Shown: in pieces, positions 15,057 through 16,817 of the stretch | Layout of the letters: the number at the start of each line of letters is the position of its first letter | How positions within the stretch are numbered: position 1 is the first letter of the stretch | Assembly: GCA_012961755.1 (NCBI GenBank) | Contig: DTYS01000064.1 | Location: forward strand, 1 to 16,817 | From: Candidatus Latescibacterota bacterium | GTDB lineage: Bacteria > Latescibacterota > 4484-107 > B68-G9 | Length of the DNA stretch: 16,817 bases | Direction of reading: 5' to 3' | Notes under the pieces: model-generated | What the model saw: the letters and a program-made list of their open reading frames with translations, nothing else | Database searches by the model: none | Told to the model about the DNA's origin: nothing | Position numbers and translations under genes: made by a program

Positions 15057-16318
15057 CACTCCTCACCACCTTCCGTAAGTTCCCGTGCCTTGGTCACTAT
15101 GGCCTCGGCACGGGACCTTTCTATGCCGAGGGATTCCTCGAGCCCCTCCGGCTCCGCGGCCGCCAGGACCTCAGGGGAGAAAAGGTCGTGACGTTTAAGT
15201 TCCGGCACGAGTTCCTCCTCCCCTATCTCCTTCAGGGCCTCTTCTAAAAGTTCCCTCATGCGCTGCCTGCGGTAGAAGCTCTCCTCGGTAGTTATGTCCA
15301 CCTTCCAACCAGGAAAGAGGGCAGCGGCCAAGCGGGCGTTCTGGCCGGAGCGGCCTATCGCCAAGGATATCTGGTCCTCCGGGACTATCGCCACAAGACG
15401 GCCCTCCTCGGGGAAGGCCTCCACCCTGCGGACGGTGGCAGGGGCCAGGGCGTTCGCCAGAAGCTCCTTAGGATCGTCGCTCCAGGGGATTATGTCTATG
15501 CGCTCGTTTCCGAGCTCCCTGACTATGGACTGGATGCGCACCCCCTTCATGCCCACACAGGCCCCCACAGGGTCCACGTTCGGGTCGGCGGACGAGACCA
15601 CGACCTTAGCCCTCTCGCCGGCCTCCCTCGCTACGGCCCTTATCTGGACTATGCCATCGTATACCTCAGGTATCTCTATGTAGAACAGCTTTTTGAGGAA
15701 GTTAGGGTGTGAACGAGAAAGTATGACCTGTGGCCCCTTGGTAGTCCTGCGGACCTCCAATATGTAGGCCCTTATCTGGTCCCCCTGGTGGTACCTCTCC
15801 CTCCTCACCTGTTCCGAGGGGGGCATTATGCCCTCGGTCCTGCCGAGGTTCACTATCACCTCTCCCCTCTCCACCTTCTGGACCCTGCCAGTGACTATCT
15901 CTCCTATACGCTTCTGGAAGTCGCCGTAAAGTCTTTCCCTCTCGGCCTCCCTTATCCTCTGTATTAGTATCTGTTTGGTCATGAGGATGGCGTTCCTGCC
16001 GAAGTCGGCTAAGTTCAAAGGTTCGAGGACCTCACCTCCCACCTCGGCTCCAGGGTCTATCTTGAGGGCCTGTCCTAACGATATCTCGTCCGGGGAGGCC
16101 GGCTCCCCCTCTACCACCCTCCTTTTAGCGTACATATCTATCCTTCCGGACTTAGGGTCCACCTCGACCTCTATATGTTCCGCTGTCCCGAAGCGTTTCT
16201 TCGCGGCGGAGAGGAGCCCGAGCTTGAGCGTCTCCACCACGAGGTCCAGGTCTACACTTCTATCCTTGGCTATCTGCTCTAAGGCCTCCGCTATCTCCCA
16301 ATTTCCGGATTTCGTCAT
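15056..16318 (-). CDS. nusA: Transcription termination/antitermination protein NusA
   Basis: NusA binds RNA polymerase and nascent RNA and modulates pausing, termination and antitermination. The 420 residues show an N-terminal polymerase-binding domain (about 5-130), an S1 domain (about 137-202, GEIVTGRVQKVERGEVIVNLG), and two KH domains (about 205-345) with loops GMKG (256-259) and GRSG (322-325). A helical C-terminal extension (about 350-420) resembles a helix-hairpin-helix repeat and is longer than in Bacillus (371 residues) but shorter than in E. coli (495). The ATG overlaps the rimP stop by one base (TGATG), with GGAGGTG upstream inside rimP. The rimP-nusA pair is near universal. Confidence 0.98.
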   Translation of the reverse strand: MTKSGNWEIAEALEQIAKDRSVDLDLVVETLKLGLLSAAKKRFGTAEHIEVEVDPKSGRIDMYAKRRVVEGEPASPDEISLGQALKIDPGAEVGGEVLEPLNLADFGRNAILMTKQILIQRIREAERERLYGDFQKRIGEIVTGRVQKVERGEVIVNLGRTEGIMPPSEQVRRERYHQGDQIRAYILEVRRTTKGPQVILSRSHPNFLKKLFYIEIPEVYDGIVQIRAVAREAGERAKVVVSSADPNVDPVGACVGMKGVRIQSIVRELGNERIDIIPWSDDPKELLANALAPATVRRVEAFPEEGRLVAIVPEDQISLAIGRSGQNARLAAALFPGWKVDITTEESFYRRQRMRELLEEALKEIGEEELVPELKRHDLFSPEVLAAAEPEGLEESLGIERSRAEAIVTKARELTEGGEE

Positions 16319-16770
16319 CAGAACACCTCCACCTTTCCCTGTGCTATATCCTCGAAGGGAACCTTCGTCGCCCCTTCTTTAGTCTCCAAGGTCAGGCCAT
16401 CCTTCCCTACTTCGAGCAACTTTCCCTCCACGACCCCGGGCCTTACGCCCTCCTTCATCGTAAGCCTTATCCTCTCCCCAACGACCCGGGCGAAGTCCAC
16501 AGGCGTCCTAAGCGGGCGGTCCAGGCCGGGGGAGGACACCTCCAAGGTGTAGGGGCCGGGGATGGGGTCCTCCATATCAAGCCTGTCCTCTACCATACGG
16601 CTTATCCTTACACAATCGTCTATGCTTACACCTCCTGGCCTGTGTATAAATATACGCAGTATCCTTCCCCTTCCGACCCCTCCGAGCTTCAGGTCCACAA
16701 GTTCGAACCCTTCCCTCTCCAGGATCGGGACCACAAGCGAGCGCACCTTTTCCAGGATCTCGGCCCTCAT
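16318..16770 (-). CDS. rimP: Ribosome maturation factor RimP
   Basis: This 150-residue protein assists 30S subunit maturation, acting on the S12/S5 region in E. coli. The pattern is standard: an N-terminal helix then VPILEREGFELVDLKLGG, GRILRIFIHRPGGVSIDDCV, ISRMVEDRLD, YTLEVSSPGLDRPL, and a C-terminal Sm-like domain. The ATG at 16770 follows GAGG by only three bases; the sole nearby upstream ATG stops after two codons. It is the first gene of the operon visible here and lies 14 bases after a strong hairpin, suggesting attenuation of the whole operon. Confidence 0.96.
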   Translation of the reverse strand: MRAEILEKVRSLVVPILEREGFELVDLKLGGVGRGRILRIFIHRPGGVSIDDCVRISRMVEDRLDMEDPIPGPYTLEVSSPGLDRPLRTPVDFARVVGERIRLTMKEGVRPGVVEGKLLEVGKDGLTLETKEGATKVPFEDIAQGKVEVF

Positions 16771-16784
16771 CGCCTCATACGGAA

Positions 16785-16808
16785 AAGAGTGGGCGTCGGC
16801 CCACTCTT
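16785..16808 (-). promoter_or_regulatory. Terminator-like hairpin in the rimP leader (probable attenuator)
   Basis: A perfect 10-bp inverted repeat, AAGAGTGGGC (minus strand, 16808..16799) and GCCCACTCTT (16794..16785), with a 4-base loop CGAC, is followed by TT, so the RNA has four U's at the foot of the stem and then CC. The plus strand has no such U-run, so it works only in the direction of rimP. Its end is 14 bases from the rimP ATG, too close for a separate promoter between them. Hairpins of similar position occur upstream of rimP in other bacteria. Attenuation, perhaps by NusA feedback, is inference. Confidence 0.7.
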
Positions 16809-16817
16809 GAGTTTCAA

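Noticed and set aside
1..16817. CRISPR arrays, tRNA or rRNA genes, insertion sequences, attachment sites
   Set aside because: No regularly spaced repeats, cloverleaf-like sequences, rRNA motifs, transposase-like proteins or terminal inverted repeats were seen on reading the window.

Overview
The window comes from the chromosome of a GC-rich bacterium. Every gene I can support is on the minus strand, so transcription runs from high to low coordinates. Two lines of evidence suggest the organism. First, the coding strand is purine-rich and arginine is mostly AGG (13 of 16 Arg codons in rpsO), with frequent ATA for isoleucine, a bias common in thermophiles. Second, an outer-membrane Wzi-type barrel protein with a signal peptide implies a double-membrane (diderm) envelope. 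A DUF503 gene between infB and rbfA, a DUF3604-type protein and a fused membrane/spermidine-synthase-like protein fit a deep-branching or uncultivated thermophilic phylum. I cannot name it from the sequence.

Region A (16817 down to about 7536) is the translation and RNA-processing operon: attenuator-like hairpin, rimP, nusA, an L7Ae-like ylxQ gene, infB, DUF503/ylxP, rbfA, truB, ribF, rpsO, pnp, then a previously uncalled 39-codon ORF whose start overlaps the pnp stop. Most junctions overlap by 1 or 4 bases or abut, and the largest gap is 14 bases, so the genes are almost certainly co-transcribed and often translationally coupled. ylxR, usually found between nusA and ylxQ, is absent. The products mature the 30S subunit (RimP, RbfA, RpsO), modify tRNA (TruB), start translation (IF2), control transcription (NusA), turn over RNA (PNPase) and make flavin cofactors (RibF).

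Region B (7535 to 7382) is the only real intergenic region. It holds a weak hairpin and a perfect consensus sigma-70-type promoter (TTGACA, 17 bp, TATAAT) reading into the second operon. The promoter shows that the naive upstream ATG of the next gene lies inside the -10 box and that the true start is at 7381.

Region C (7381 down to 1) is a tight second operon of apparent envelope or membrane function: a Wzi-like outer-membrane barrel protein with an SLH-like N-terminus; a multi-spanning membrane protein with a central spermidine-synthase-like methyltransferase fold lacking the usual first active-site Asp; a protein with propeller-like repeats fused to a PHP/DUF3604 metallohydrolase domain; a glycerol-1-phosphate dehydrogenase (the archaeal-type lipid backbone enzyme, AraM/EgsA family); and the first 13 codons of another, hydrophobic-starting protein. 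This grouping under one promoter is the best candidate in the window for an undescribed functional unit, but its joint role is inference.
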